DNA of 64,000 bases from Phorcus lineatus (taxonomy: Eukaryota > Mollusca > Gastropoda > Trochida > Trochidae), in contig OV121093.1 in NCBI GenBank assembly GCA_921293015.1, positions 29,274,622-29,338,621 on the forward strand. The letters are read 5' to 3'. Below, one piece after another: positions 12,013-24,673 of the stretch; the stretch's first letter is position 1, and every line of letters begins with the position of its first letter. The notes under the pieces are model-generated. The model was not told the DNA's origin, ran no database searches, and saw only the letters and a list, made by a program, of their open reading frames with translations. The translations under genes were made by a program, and so were the position numbers.

Positions 12013-12113
12013 ACAGTAATGAATGGCACCAAGCACAGAATACATGGACCAAGGCGAGTGTATATCAACTGAAATTCCAATAATTAACCGTTTCAAGAAT
12101 TATTTTTATTCCT

Positions 12114-12119
12114 AATAAA
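12114..12119 (+). terminator. Candidate polyadenylation signal of the family 1 gene
   Basis: AATAAA about 100 bases after the stop codon, followed by a second AAATAAA-like word. The position suits a short 3' UTR. Confidence 0.5.
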
Positions 12120-12174
12120 ATAAATGAATTCTTTCGTTACTCTTTACATACAGCTATTACCATTACCATTAAAT

Positions 12175-12850
12175 CTGATCCAATTTTTTTTTATAAATCA
12201 ATGATGATAAAGGATGTTATGAGAACAGTTAAAGGGACAGCATAAAGCCAATTTGAGCATGTATAAGCTTTTTCATAATTATTTTTCATAATAATGAAAA
12301 ATGTTAAAATACCACACATTTAATTATTACCCTACAGTTTTGTTTGGCTGATGTCTGCTGATATAATACTCGTCATTTTACTGATTGAATTCATAGTTTT
12401 CGTGAAGAACAAGTTGGATGCTTGAAAAGTGGAATTGCCATCTTCATCTGAGAATCAATGTTTCATCCTAATATACTGGACACAAGACTAAAGAAATCTT
12501 GTAAACAGATTTCCTGGCTAATTTAGAAGTATAGATATTAGATATTTTCTGACCTTTCCAAACTATGTTTGTCTTTGAATTCTCTTGATCCTAATTGGAG
12601 TTGTCAACTGTATCAAGAAGATAACCTGTTTTCTGTGAGGTGTATGTAATGTAATGTGAAGGAAACTCTGGAGAAAGTGAACAAACTTGTCAAATATAGC
12701 TCTGAGGTCTGAAATGTAAACATGAAATAACGTTTTTCTAATGTGATAACATTAACTGTCATCAAGTTAAATAAAATATCCCCTGTGGTCAGAAATATCG
12801 ACGCTGTTATATATGTTATAAAACTGACATGATTACACAATACATTTAGT
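12175..12850 (+). repeat. Family 3 unit relic: 5' flank without its gene
   Basis: This stretch matches the upstream flank of the 60984 gene (about 60090-60750), and more loosely 46320-46770. Shared words include GAACAGTTAAAG.GACAGC, TACAGTTTTGTTTGGC, GATGTCTGCTGATATAA, CAAGTTGGATGCTTGAAAAG and CAGAAATATCGACG. Homology stops at about 12850, before the promoter-proximal bases and gene would begin. It is a truncated duplicate left beside family 1. Confidence 0.85.
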
Positions 12851-12930
12851 CCACCAGCCACTAGGGATCCCCATGCACCCCTACCCCTACCCACCCCCTC
12901 CCCCCCACACACACACCCCACCCCCCGGCC
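12850..12930. repeat. C-rich low-complexity tract
   Basis: Runs of CCCC with ACACAC, immediately after the family 3 flank homology ends. It is a plausible breakpoint-prone or i-motif-forming tract. No gene. Confidence 0.7.
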
Positions 12931-13427
12931 GAACGAACCTAACCTGTTTTTTTATTCTTGTCTTGTCTATTATGCAAATTTGAGGGGTAACAGTGTATTA
13001 ACTGGAATGCAATGTGTCATTTTTTACATATTTCCAAGGGTACCCCCTTTAGAATCATAATCTTGATATCTTAATGTATGTTTAGAAGGTCACTGAGTCC
13101 ATTGACAGACCATGAGTCACTTGTACGAAATTTTAGGTTTCCGACTCTGATCGGTAACAATTCTCTTTTCTCTTCTCATGTATATGTATATCATTTTATT
13201 TTACATTATTTGCACTGAGAGTAGAATTATGAGTACTTGTAACCCTTTTGTGTACGTATGTGTACTTATGAGACACAAATTAAGTATTCAAAGCAAACCA
13301 AGGGACCTACCTTAAATCTACTATCTTTGAAATACACCAACTCGGCCCTGGGAAAAAAACCTTTTTTCTTTTCTCTACAGTTAATGTTTATCATTTTATT
13401 TTACATTATTTGCACTGAGAGTGCATA

Positions 13428-13765
13428 TATGCTATCTGCATATTCAAGTATGTGTGTCGGACACACACCACTGAATATGATAAGGACCAGTCCAGTCAAG
13501 TGTTGAACTGTTTTAACATTAAACATATGTAGTACAAAGCATTTTTAAAATAACCAAGTGTGACCAAAAATGCAAGCAATATAAAATGCAAACGAGAAAA
13601 GCTTTTCTTTCTTTTTCAAATAGGGTTCGTATGCAATTAACTCAAGCACAAGTATAACTTTTTAGTATCAATCTTTCATATAGATAAACCACATAGTTAA
13701 CCATGCCCTTTCAATAGTGGTATAAGCATATCGATGTAACACAGCTAAAAATCACGAATATATAC
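13428..13765 (+). repeat. Duplicated block, copy 1 (partner 16505-16835)
   Basis: Shares with 16505-16835, in the same order: TGCATATTCA.GTATGTGTGTCGG, GGACCAGTC, TCGTATGCAA, TTAAGCACAAGT, ATAGTTAACCAT and ATATCGATGT. Divergence is visible, so the duplication is not recent. Confidence 0.75.
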
Positions 13766-15807
13766 AATAATCACGGGACACTATTTTGAGAACGAGGCTA
13801 AGAACGCAAACATAGCTATCGAAATAGCGCAGCAACGTTATTGTCTACAACACTGCCTCAGCACTAATGATTTTGATGTTATTACACTGGACTACACACA
13901 ATTTAAGTTCCCAAAGTTAAGCACAAAGAGCAGTGGACCATACAATCAAATTATCTCAAGTGTTTAATCTAATTTCAATAAAGAAAATAGATAATGACAT
14001 CGACTTACAACTGTACTGTATCCTATATTACGGTCTTGGGTAACGGCATTTTAAGATAGAATATATATTTCTGAATGTAAATTGAACAATTATCAGCAAA
14101 ATAAGTAATCAAATTTAAGTTATTCAATCTACATTAGCATAATTATTTGATTATTTACCTATTTATTGAAGAAAACATATAAACTCTGTAAGGTTCGGAC
14201 AGTTTTATTGACCTAATTAACTCCAGTACTGACAGTAAACTCCTGGCTTAAATACTTTTAATTTTCAAATTATCGATATTAATAGTTTTGTAATACACTA
14301 CAAATAATTAGATACTTCTCGGAAAGTGCGAGGACATAATACTTTATTAAAGTTTCTGTTTGAAAAAATAATGACGCATGAGAATTGATTTTATTTTACA
14401 ATCTTCTGAAATCGTTGCAGTTCAAATGAATACTTTTTAAAATATCTTTATTCACTCACCAGATATACAGTTGTAAGTTTAGCATATAATACATCATAAT
14501 TGTCAACTATATCTTTTGGTTGAGAAAAAAATGATCTTGATTAGCAGTGATGATACAGTATTTTGTTTTCTACAATTGCGATACAAAAGCTGAGGTTATT
14601 TGGCGCTTTCTTGAAACCGTTAAATCTACCGTCCGGACAAGTGTTTTTTTAAATTTTACTAGCTATCCCGAAATGGCCTTTAAATAAAATCATATAACTT
14701 ATATGAATAATTAAAAGGACAATTTTTTAACAAACAAATGCATTCATTCCCAGTCTTAGTGGCTGAAGTACAATTGAACAAATGTTTGATCAAGCCCGGT
14801 AGGTTTTTTAATCGTTAATTGCAAAATTAATTTCTATAATAACTCACAGATTATTTTCGACATTGTAAAACATTTTTGTATTAATCTCTGCTTGATTCAC
14901 TCAAGTTGTGTTCGATACATCGATGTTTATGGAATTAAACATCTGCATAATTTTTCATAAATATCACGGAAGCCTAATGGAGTTAAACCTTAAACTTTAT
15001 AGTAAGATGTTCTTCAATGATGTTGCCTTGGACACAAACACAGTTACCTTTTTTCAGGTCCCAAAATTAATCCCATGTTGTTAGACAAAATCTAAGTTTA
15101 ATATTACTCCTTAATTCCAAAGTTCCCTCAAAAGGATATGATTTTGTGTCGGCTCCTTGATAAAATAATTATGATTGGTGAGATTTCACGTGATTCATTT
15201 GAGTTATAAGTAATAATAATCAATAACGATATTGTTTGAAATAATATGAGTCATATAAAGTAGGTCTTAACACGAAAAAAACAAAACGAATTCATTCAAT
15301 TCAATTCAATTACTTTGTAAATCGTATAATTGGCTTGTAAGATACATTCTAAACTTATTTGAAGTTTTCTATTTTTTTATGTGTTGTTTAAGTTGATATG
15401 TATGCGTATCCAGAGCGAAAAATGATGAATAAAGGATCACGTACAGTCCTAAAAGCAACCCTTTGCTAGAAATCGACCTAAAAAGAGGGGTTATGTGGGA
15501 AGCAGATGTGATCATTAGGCAAAGTAGAAGGTTAGGATGGTAATTTTTCAATACTTTTGATCTACTTATCAGGATATAGAATGATTATTACCAATATGTT
15601 TAACAATAAGCCGTGACATATTTTCAATATGAGCACATGTGCACATATCACTTGTCAGAGCACGAGTTACAGCACTATTTTGTCGTCTCTGACGTCATGA
15701 AACCATTGTTCGTGACGTCACTGTAGCGGTCCGTCGCAAGGGAAGCAGGCCATTTTCTGAATATTTCAGTGCCTTTCAAATGGAATAGATTCGGTAATAA
15801 AGAAATC

Positions 15808-15921
15808 ATTACCCTCGAAAGTGTGCCCTATGACTCTTTCAAATACTCACTCTGGCTCGGGTAATAAAAAAATTCACACTCGTTTCGTAAAAGTCATATG
15901 ACACACTTCCTCGGGTTATAA
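15808..15921. repeat. Imperfect foldback around an ATTACCCGAG motif
   Basis: The left arm 15808-15834 (ATTACCCTCGAAAGTGTG..CCTATGAC) pairs with 15893-15921 (GTCATATGACACACTTCCTC then GGGTTATAAT). A third related motif, CACTCTGGCTCGGGTAAT, lies between them. It may be a MITE remnant; no clear target duplication is seen. Confidence 0.55.
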
Positions 15922-16297
15922 TCTCTATATATTATATTACGGCACATACACAGGGCTCCCATTATCTTTCCTCCTAATCAGTAACGTAACGGATATAATA
16001 GCTGCTTTTAGCTTAATAAAACAGTAATGAATACATGGTTAAGTTCATATATTAAGGTATGATCTTTATATAATTCATATAAATGTGTACACACGAATCA
16101 AAACATTTTATCAGCATAATTTGGAGTAAGGTAGAGAACTGCGCAGACTCTTTGTTCATAGCCACTATGATCTCGTTCCTAGCCTTGCTTATTTTGGAAG
16201 ATTACCATAAACAAGACCAAACTAAACTAACAAATAAAATATAGCTTTGAGGCAGGCATAGAGGCTGTCCAGTAACAAGTCTCAGTCTATATTTAGG

Positions 16298-16435
16298 TAG
16301 TTGGATCAAAAACTCAAAATCATAAAAACCTAATTCTTTTACACTTTTCTGATCAAAATACAACTCGTCAGATAACAGTGAACCGTTTTCCTCGAAATTC
16401 TTGGGGGAAAAAAGTAACTTTATTGCCCAAAAAGG
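16298..16435 (+). repeat. Dispersed repeat (inverted partner at 3950-4090)
   Basis: Matches the reverse complement of 3950-4090 with scattered differences. Class unknown. Confidence 0.45.
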
Positions 16436-16504
16436 CGTGTAGTGTTTGCTGTTGTTTTGATCTCCGGATAGTAGCTAGGTCCCATCTCTTTGTTGGTTGA
16501 CCCC

Positions 16505-16835
16505 TATTTGCATATTCAGGTATGTGTGTCGGGCACGAAGTGACTATCCTCCCCTGACTATGTTAGGGACCAGTCATTTTCAAGTTTTAAAATGTTTTAC
16601 ATAAACAGATATTACACGAAGCATTCGTAAAATAACCTCAATCAATCAAAAATTAAAGCAATTTACAAATTTTTTAAATTTTTTTATTCAAATTGGGCTC
16701 GTATGCAAATAATTTAAGCACAAGTGTTAATTCCTGGTATAAATCTTTCTTATGAAAATGCCATAGAGTTAACCATTTATTGCCTATTACAATAGTTGTG
16801 TCTAAATATCGATGTCATGTAGCTTAAAAAACACA
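16505..16835 (+). repeat. Duplicated block, copy 2 (partner 13428-13765)
   Basis: See the partner block. The copies lie about 3.1 kb apart in the same orientation, with unrelated sequence between them. Confidence 0.75.
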
Positions 16836-17614
16836 ACTATACTAACTGTCTATTTTCCATTTCCTTCTGCAAAATACTAGACAAATTAAAGGTCTATTTT
16901 TGGTGTAAATAATGAGTAATTTGACCTAATTGTTATACCATATAATGCTTACAGACAACAGAACACCATATTCATCAACTTATTATTAACAAGGATACAA
17001 CTTATATCATGTTTTATCTCTCTTGTATTATTCTTTGCAACCACAGAACAACATTTTAAGGCACAGTACGAGAGACTATTTGACATTCACTACGGATTTG
17101 GCAATCATTCAGGAACTTGAAATAAGTGAAATATCTTACGATGATTCACAGACTTTTATCGATCAACCGACTTGCTGTGCATTGCTCAAAATTGATGGTC
17201 CCTATCCCATAATGATTCTTCAAAGTAAATTAGAAAACTTATTAATGCTGTGGCTAGTTTGTGTTGTTCTTAAAAGAACATATCATGATCGAGTGATACA
17301 CTATTTCTAAAACATATTCCCTTAGAGTTACTCTGACCTTCAATCCAATGTGTCACGTAATATTGTGTGATTTAGAACCAACAGATGTTTGATGGCTGGG
17401 TTTCATCACTTTTGATATTTATTTAGATGATGTACAATATTCACCAAAAACTGTTTTTGACGAATATTCGACCAGTGCACAAGAAAGCTCATATCCACGT
17501 GTTGGAGAGTATTGCATATCATAAGACGACGTCATCAAGATCAACTTTCATCTGACAGTGGGAGATGCGCATTAACACTCCGAACTACCTACCATGAGTA
17601 AAAAGCATTTTTGC

Positions 17615-20600
17615 GTTAAGCACAAGAGCAAATAACTAATATTGCTCCGTAAATGACACAACATTTCTTAGAGGGTGATGACATTTCTACCTTACAAACG
17701 TAAATAAATTCTCACAAATTATATTGGTTCATTTGTCCAAAACAAATAGATGATGTATGACTTGTTTTTCAATTGATGTCTACTACTTCATAAAGAATAT
17801 AATCTTTGGCAGTCACTTACCATATAACTTATTCATTCAGCCGATTAGTTCATTTGCAGAATGTCATGTTTTTAATCGGCAGATATCTGCATATCTGTGT
17901 GTTTTACCTGACAATACTTATAATAATTGATATAAACTTTAATATAAAGTCAATAGAAGACTGCTTCCTTTAGAAATCACATTTGGAAAACGATTAGGAA
18001 TAAATGCAATCTTATACCCAATGTAACACTTATCATTAATCGTCATTGTATCCACATTTGTTGAACTAACATATGAATAATACAAAACATCATCTTGCAT
18101 AAGTAATGATGATACAGGTGTAAATCCGATATTGGTTACATTTTTGCACTGATTTTTTATTTTGCCCTGATGAAATACAGCAACGTTTATAAAATGTTCA
18201 CTTCTGTTACGCGAGACAAATACACTCATGTACATATCTCTTAATCTGCGAACAGCCAATGTGTATACACTCTCTGAAGTGTTTTTTATTTCGCGTATGT
18301 TCTTTGAAGGAAGGTCCGCACAAAGGATGCTTGAAATATATAGCGAGTACTCAAGCCAGCAAAACAAATCACCATCAAGACTTAAATATCTTACCCTAGA
18401 GTGTTTTTTACGTTGGTACCATATGTTGTTACGTTCCCCAGTATCTTTTAAAATCTGTCCTATTTTAGCTGCTTGATGCTCAACAAAAGAATAAAAAAGG
18501 TGGTCATTGTACACCTTCAAGTAACACATCTGTTCTTTCTTTAAAAGTGTTTCTTCTGCATTTTGTCCAACATTCTGCTTTGTAATGCCTTTGAAGGTCG
18601 ACCAGAAAAGCGTCTTCGTAGATCTGTCATATTCAAGATCACGTATGAGGCCTGCAATCTTGATTCCAATCTTCTCGGTTATGTTTGCAGTGGCCTTAAT
18701 AACATCTTTCTTCGGTTTTCGTTCAGCATTGCTGACAGCTATGACGAGTTCAGTCTTCTTTGTGTCTTGAACATTTTTCACAAGTATTATTGAACAGGTT
18801 GCATCGCATGAAAGTCCACACCTTATCTTCAATCGCTGCTTTGAATCTTTTTTAATACTGTCATGTTCCTTATGGATTCCCCCAGCGTGGCCAACAGCAG
18901 ACATGTCACAATTCTGCACATCTCCCTGTATCAAGTTGTCCCTCGTACAACAATACTCCTCTGTGGTAAATTTACTGCTGAGTGTTATGCATTGCAGCGA
19001 CCTTCTCAATATCCCTCGAGTGGAAAGTTATCAATTATGTACAAATGATATTTCTTACATGATGATTGCCGTTTTTATGTATTATTCTAAATTTAGCATG
19101 AATCTTAAAATGTTGAAAAGATATTTTCACAAAATATATTAATACCATAAATAAATATTACTGTAATATTTGTGATGGTGAAAATTTTTTGATTCAGTGT
19201 GATATATTATTGCTTGCTGTTTAATAACCTAGAATAACTTTGAAACCAAAATGTGTATTTTGAAAATGTTTGATTTCATCCTCTTGAGAATAAATGCTGC
19301 AGGCAGAAGGTTTTAAGATTTTCTTTAAATCTTGTTTTGATCTATAAGGAGGTCTTTGGAGGTCTGTTCATGGTAGCCATTTCGTTGTCGAAGCTAAAAT
19401 GCTGAATTATATTTTCTAGACGTCTGAAGATCGACCGTTAGTTTCTTCTTTTATATGATTTGTTAACCTTGTTTGAAATGTTGGTCCTTCACTAAACACG
19501 CAGAAACTGATATTTATAGGTTATTATCGGTAACTAAATGATCTCTGTCGATCAGAAATGTTTCGGCTGCTACTGGATATTTTGATGAGTACAATATTTT
19601 ACATAAAAACCTGCAAAAATGTTGATGCTGTATAAGAACCTTATTGGTTATAAAGTACCTTCGAAAAATGTATTTTGGAAGGAATTCGAACCTTATTCAA
19701 CATCATTATGGTGAGCAGTGTCGTATAGACAGGAGAATATAGCTACACCTCGCACATGTGCTATAGCGCTAGCACCAATTTGATGTGGAAGCAGACTTAA
19801 AATCTAATACAACAACGTAAAAGTTGTATTTACGTTTCTAATAAACAAGTGACATTCTTTTAGTTAAAACGACTCCCGAAACCAGCATGTTCTGTGGCTC
19901 TGTTAGTGCAATTTCACGATATTATTTCTCTTTCTGTATTGGAGATAGTGTTCTATACACACTTCAGAGTAAATTTGTACCTAAAGTTCATGTTTTCACT
20001 GACACGAATAACATACTCGTCTTTGCATATTACATGCGTTAAACTCTTAATTACGTGATGATTGATTAAATGCATTTACACAAAATCTTCCCCCTATATT
20101 TGTCCCCCAAAATTATCCTTACTCAAATTTGAAAACACACCACTGATAATCAATCTTATCAAGGTTTTATACTTGATGTGAATATTATTCTTTTATGGCC
20201 GATCATGGACATCACATTCAGTACCGTTACACGTACACATATAAGTAAATGAATTTGTAAAATTCAATTTGTATTTTACAGCTCAAGGCTTCATTTTTCA
20301 AATAGAATCACAAAAACGAACAAAGAGGTTACAGCGAATATTGTTTATAAAGAAAAGGTCAAACCTTTTGAATTCCCCGTGTATATTGTAGCAGAACATT
20401 GAATAAATCCAAAATAAACTTTAAACTGTAATTATATGTAGTTTTTATGGAACCAAAGAGGAAAGAAACAACACAATCCTTTTTACTATGCAAATACTTG
20501 GAATAGTTCAGTATCTATGCAATATCTAATTTGTAAATTCTATTTCAAAGCAAATTAAAAATAACGATTATATATAAAAAAAAGTGTAGAAAATTAAAAT

Positions 20601-20650
20601 TGTGTAAAACAAGTCAAACGGAAGGATACAATGTATTTTGTTCATGTATA
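17615..20650 (-). repeat. Family 2 segmental unit A
   Basis: About 3.0 kb, collinear with 34640-37690: 3' flank, gene and about 1.7 kb of 5' flank. Shared words outside the gene include GTCACTTACCAT, TTCATTTGCAGAATGT, CATGATGATTGCC, TTTGATTTCATCCTCTTGAG and GGATACAATGTATTT. Part of the 5' flank also matches 50334-51183. Unit A lacks the short GTAGCGACCCCTTAGCT segment that B and C have. Confidence 0.85.
17939..18921 (-). CDS. Family 2 copy A: propeller frame intact but signal peptide out of frame (probable pseudogene or assembly indel)
   Basis: About 304 codons from KKDSKQRLK to the stop are open. They align without gaps to the intact paralog at 34971-35960, including RCGLSCDATC, EYDRSTKTLFWS, YLSLDGDLFCWLEY and the C-terminal LLTLY. 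Upstream, a Met-Cys-Arg-Ile signal-peptide frame starts at 18921, but one base is missing in an A/T run (near 18853) compared with the paralog, so signal and propeller are in different frames. The paralog's first ATG is also changed here to AGG. In the propeller frame the nearest ATG is at 18904; that product would lack a signal peptide. Either the gene is newly dead, or the homopolymer was miscalled. Confidence 0.65.
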
Positions 20651-22887
20651 AATCAGTTTGATATTTAGTTTGTTTATTAAAGATTCAGGTTTGTTATTGG
20701 TTTGTTGTTGTTGTTTTTTAATCCACCTATTTTGTGGAACATTATTAGTCAAAACAAGGAATTGCAGAACTAATATTTTTGGTCAAATCGCTTATTGCAT
20801 TAAAAACCAAATACGAACATTATAATTTATTTTTTTTTTGGTTTCAAAATGCATGTAGCGACTGAAGACTTTGTTAACAAGATATGCTATAAAAAATCTT
20901 GAAAAAAGGTAACTCGTGACGTAGTAGTAACTGATGTTTTTTTCAGTGCTGAAATGAAATAGATGGGTTATGTTGTTGGAATGAAATATATCAAACATTA
21001 ACATTGACTTTATCACGAATGACTGGTTGTTTTTATGCTGACAAGTTCACTATATATTTGTAACAATAAATTAAATAAAAAGTGAATATATATGCAGTGG
21101 AATCTGTAATTTATGTTTTGATTACAAAGGTTCAAGAAGAATCCTGAAGAAGAAGTTAGCAGAAAGACAATATTAATCAATATCTAAAAGAAAACATATA
21201 AAGTTTTAATAAAAGAAATGTAAGACATATCATAATGTGTCATGCAATCCGTTGTTGATTGACCTTATCATTTGTTCACTTCACTATGGAAGTCAAGCCC
21301 AAATTGTACTTTCTGAACCCAAATGCAAAATGAAAAGTGGACCAAATCTATTTCTAAAATTTTCATTTACATTATTTACAATTTTGGATTAATACTTACC
21401 CCCCCCTGAATTAGCTAAAATTGTTCTTGGTTATTTTATATTATTTTATACATATGGCCGTAGATTATTGATATTTTCATAATTTAATATCTTGTGATAT
21501 TACTAATGTTGACTCAGAAATTACTACAGTATAACCACATTTCATCAAATTTCAATAGAATTGATACAAGATAGGACATTATCCGAAACAAACCGGGATG
21601 TATGTTCCTAACACTTTTTCTGAACTATGCATGTGTATTGAGCTTGATATGAAACCTTCTTCTTGACGTTTCAGTTTTGGTTCTGGTATGTGGTTCCTGG
21701 GTTCTATATATTAAACGTGACCTCGGAAATGAACTGTGTTAATGTTCAAATACATTTTCTGACATTATTACCTTGATAAATTGTGAACTCGATAATTGGC
21801 TAATTCTATATTTAGAACATGATGAACACAGTTCACACTTCATTCCACAATGAAACTCACCTTCTTGTTTAGCCAATTAAGGTCACATTTTATTATTCGA
21901 TATTCAAAAGAAATCAGTCACTAGCATAGCAGAAATACCAGGGATATTTTCTTTCACCAGAAATCACCAATAAAAGCATCCAGTCAGACGCTTCTTACTA
22001 GCTAGTGTCAATTCCACATGAACCCAATCCCCTCCCCCTTCACCCTCCATACTATATGCGTCCAGTTAATTACTAAGTTGAAATCAAAGAGGCATCCATG
22101 AGTGTTGGCCAGAAACAATACAAAATGTGTATTGTTTTCAATGATCAATTCTACTCGCTGAAAGCCTGAAGGTGCAACAATTGAAATAGGGGATATGTAC
22201 AAATAATAAGATCGTTTTTTGTGTTTGTTTATATATTTTCTTATATATTTTTTATATAATCTTATTTGTGTGTTTAAGCTAGGTGAATATATAACCAATT
22301 TTACGTGGTAAAACTAGTGACAGAATATAGCAACTATTTATATAGTAGTTTTTATATGTCATATCGCAAAGCACATAGGGTTGGAGAAACTTGGAAAAAA
22401 TGAATGATGTTGAAAAGCGTAAAGTCAACAAGTATTTGTTCAGGACAGGAATGAATCCAGGTCAAATATCAAATATTGGGTGATGACTCCCTTGTTGACT
22501 CCACAGTTGCATAGTGGGTAGCTGGAATATCGCTGGTCCCAATGTATTGATGTCAGTGGAGACTATTTTGATAAATAAATTGAAAAAAAATATATTTTAT
22601 GAACTTTTTAAATTTACGTTTGTGTTAGCATTTAAGGAATCTCGGCTAAAAATGTTACCATTTTCAGATAAAAATATCATTTTCGTGACCAAAATTGTCA
22701 AAAATATAACCTTCTTTCAAGTAAACACAAGCACTTGTTGGACCGTTAAACCACATATCAACGTGTTTGGTAGTATTTGTCTTGTACCTGAAAGACCTCT
22801 CGCAACTAAATAGTCTTAAAAATCAAAATAAATTTGAGTTGCAATTATAAACACTATTATGATAACCAGAGTTATGCATATCTTTGG
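20651..22887. other. Stretch without a recognisable gene
   Basis: AT-rich intergenic sequence after family 2 unit A and before the second TTAA element. No motif-bearing open frame, RNA gene or repeat could be supported. Confidence 0.45.
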
Positions 22888-24140
22888 TTAACTCATTAAC
22901 GCCGAGAGCCGCGTATATGCGTCAAAATAATGAGATCCTCACAGCGAGAGCCGCATATAAGCGTCGGTTAATTAGCAGTTTCTCACAGCGAGAGACGCCA
23001 ATGTGCGTAAATAGAAAGCATCTCTTATTCAGCGAGAGACGCCTATGTGCGTCCGTCGTATAGTATAACAATGAACTTATTTTAAAATCAGTTTAGCATC
23101 CATAAGTGTAGATAACAGTTTCGTAAATAAGATGCTATCCTAAGGAAAGCAATAAGAAATGAAAATCGTTGCTCTTTGTGCAAAAATATGCTACTTTTTG
23201 TAAATGAAAAGCATTCTGCATATGTTGGTCTTGGAAGGGAAAAAAAACACTTTGATAAAAAGGTTTATTAAATCAAATGAAACAATTGTAGTCTTTGTGA
23301 AGTTACCAATTTTGAAACATTGTCAGATACATCTTATTTGTTAAACGCATTGAATTCATATATCTAAGACGAAACGAAAGGAAGCGTTATTATAAACACT
23401 TATGTACATGTGATCATAAATCATTTGATAAGAATTTGAGGCTATTGAAAGTTACACTTTGATTTTAACTTTACTTCTTGAATGCATCAATGTCCTGTAA
23501 CAATAATAGTTTTAGCATGCACATGGTTTTTTTAACTTCTATAATATCCTTCATAGATCCACGACCCTGTCTGCCATTGAATGGATACATGCACATGTTA
23601 AATTATTAGAGTTGACAACGTCCCAACAGAATAAATCACTTGGTCAATATTAATAATCATTACATTCGTTAATGTTACGTGCTTTCTCTTAAATCGGGAT
23701 ATCATCTCTATAAATCCTTAATTATAATTCAGATAGTTGAAATACCGACACAACGTATCCACTCAACACGATGTCTAGATATGCAGTATTTGTATTTACA
23801 AATGAAAATGCATATAAATCAACGTATGTGAAAATACTCTTTGAGCATGTTTATGAATTGAAATCGGAAAAACCGCAAAATATCAACTCAAAGGTGAAAT
23901 ATCACATGTTATATTCCTGTAAAGTATCAATATTCAGCACCTGCATCTATCTGCACGAAACTATAAAACAATCAAGACTTTATGGCACAAGGCTAGACAG
24001 TGTCCGGTCAACTAAGGCCCTCAAAGGCCCCCGCGAAGAGACGGGTTCTTTGAGTTAATTGGTCTCGCGACAGCGAGGAGTGTCTGTGGTCAGTGGCCCA
24101 GGCGTTGAGCCGTGAAGCTGGCTCGGCGTTAATGAGTTAA
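22888..24140 (+). mobile_element. TTAA-flanked DNA element, copy 2 (piggyBac-like non-autonomous candidate)
   Basis: Same inverted ends and subterminal repeats as the copy at 110-1291, in the same orientation, with TTAA at 22888-22891 and 24137-24140. The flanks differ from those of copy 1, so the two are separate insertions and not one duplicated block. By eye the copies differ at only a few percent of sites. Copy 2 keeps about 72 bases (about 23527-23598) that copy 1 lacks; they lie between short GCATGCACATG/ACATGCACATG repeats. The internal 95-codon frame differs from copy 1 mostly at amino-acid-changing sites, which argues against a working protein. Confidence 0.75.
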
Positions 24141-24673
24141 ACGTTTTTTTTAAGTCTACTATTTCTAACAAAAAGTCTAACCAGAATATTCATCCAAGTC
24201 TAAAATACATCTCTACCTACGATATAATGATATATCCAAAACATAGCTTATGCACTGCACGAATCGAAAATATAACCAGCGCAGTTTAGTGTGTTACTTC
24301 AGGTTGACATACTGCAGACTTTGTCATGAAAAAGTTAAATGCTTCAGCAAATTATTCACTGACATTTTCTACTTAATGTCATTTTATTTTCGTTATGTAT
24401 CTAAAATCTACACTTAAGGATTGTTACAGTTATAAAAATGATAGATAAAGTTCAATACTGAAACCAGCCAATCTAACATGCAATTATATTTCAAGCAATC
24501 TGAAAATGCACATTGTTATTAATATATAATGGCTATATAGTTTGATTACTGTTGTAAGAGTAGAATGTTGCGAGATAAAACCAAGAAATTAAGACAAAGA
24601 TTTCTGCGATCTATATGAGCTATTTAGGCAAAAACATAATAAAACAAAATCACGTATAATAATATTCTCAGCC

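Larger units (their letters stand above)
12931..17614. other. Long stretch without a recognisable gene, with duplicated blocks
   Basis: Contains a 39-base direct repeat (13184-13222 and 13384-13422, CATTTTATTTTACATTATTT then GCACTGAGAGT). It also contains a duplicated block (13428-13765 and 16505-16835), a foldback at 15808-15921 and a dispersed repeat at 16298-16435. Open frames here are short and unrecognised. Confidence 0.5.

Noticed and set aside
17023..17310. 95-codon plus-strand open frame
   Set aside because: No ATG at its start, no domain, no homologous copy in the window.
18228..19142. Several plus-strand open frames of 61-82 codons, and similar ones at 35221-36102
   Set aside because: Antisense to the family 2 genes on the minus strand.
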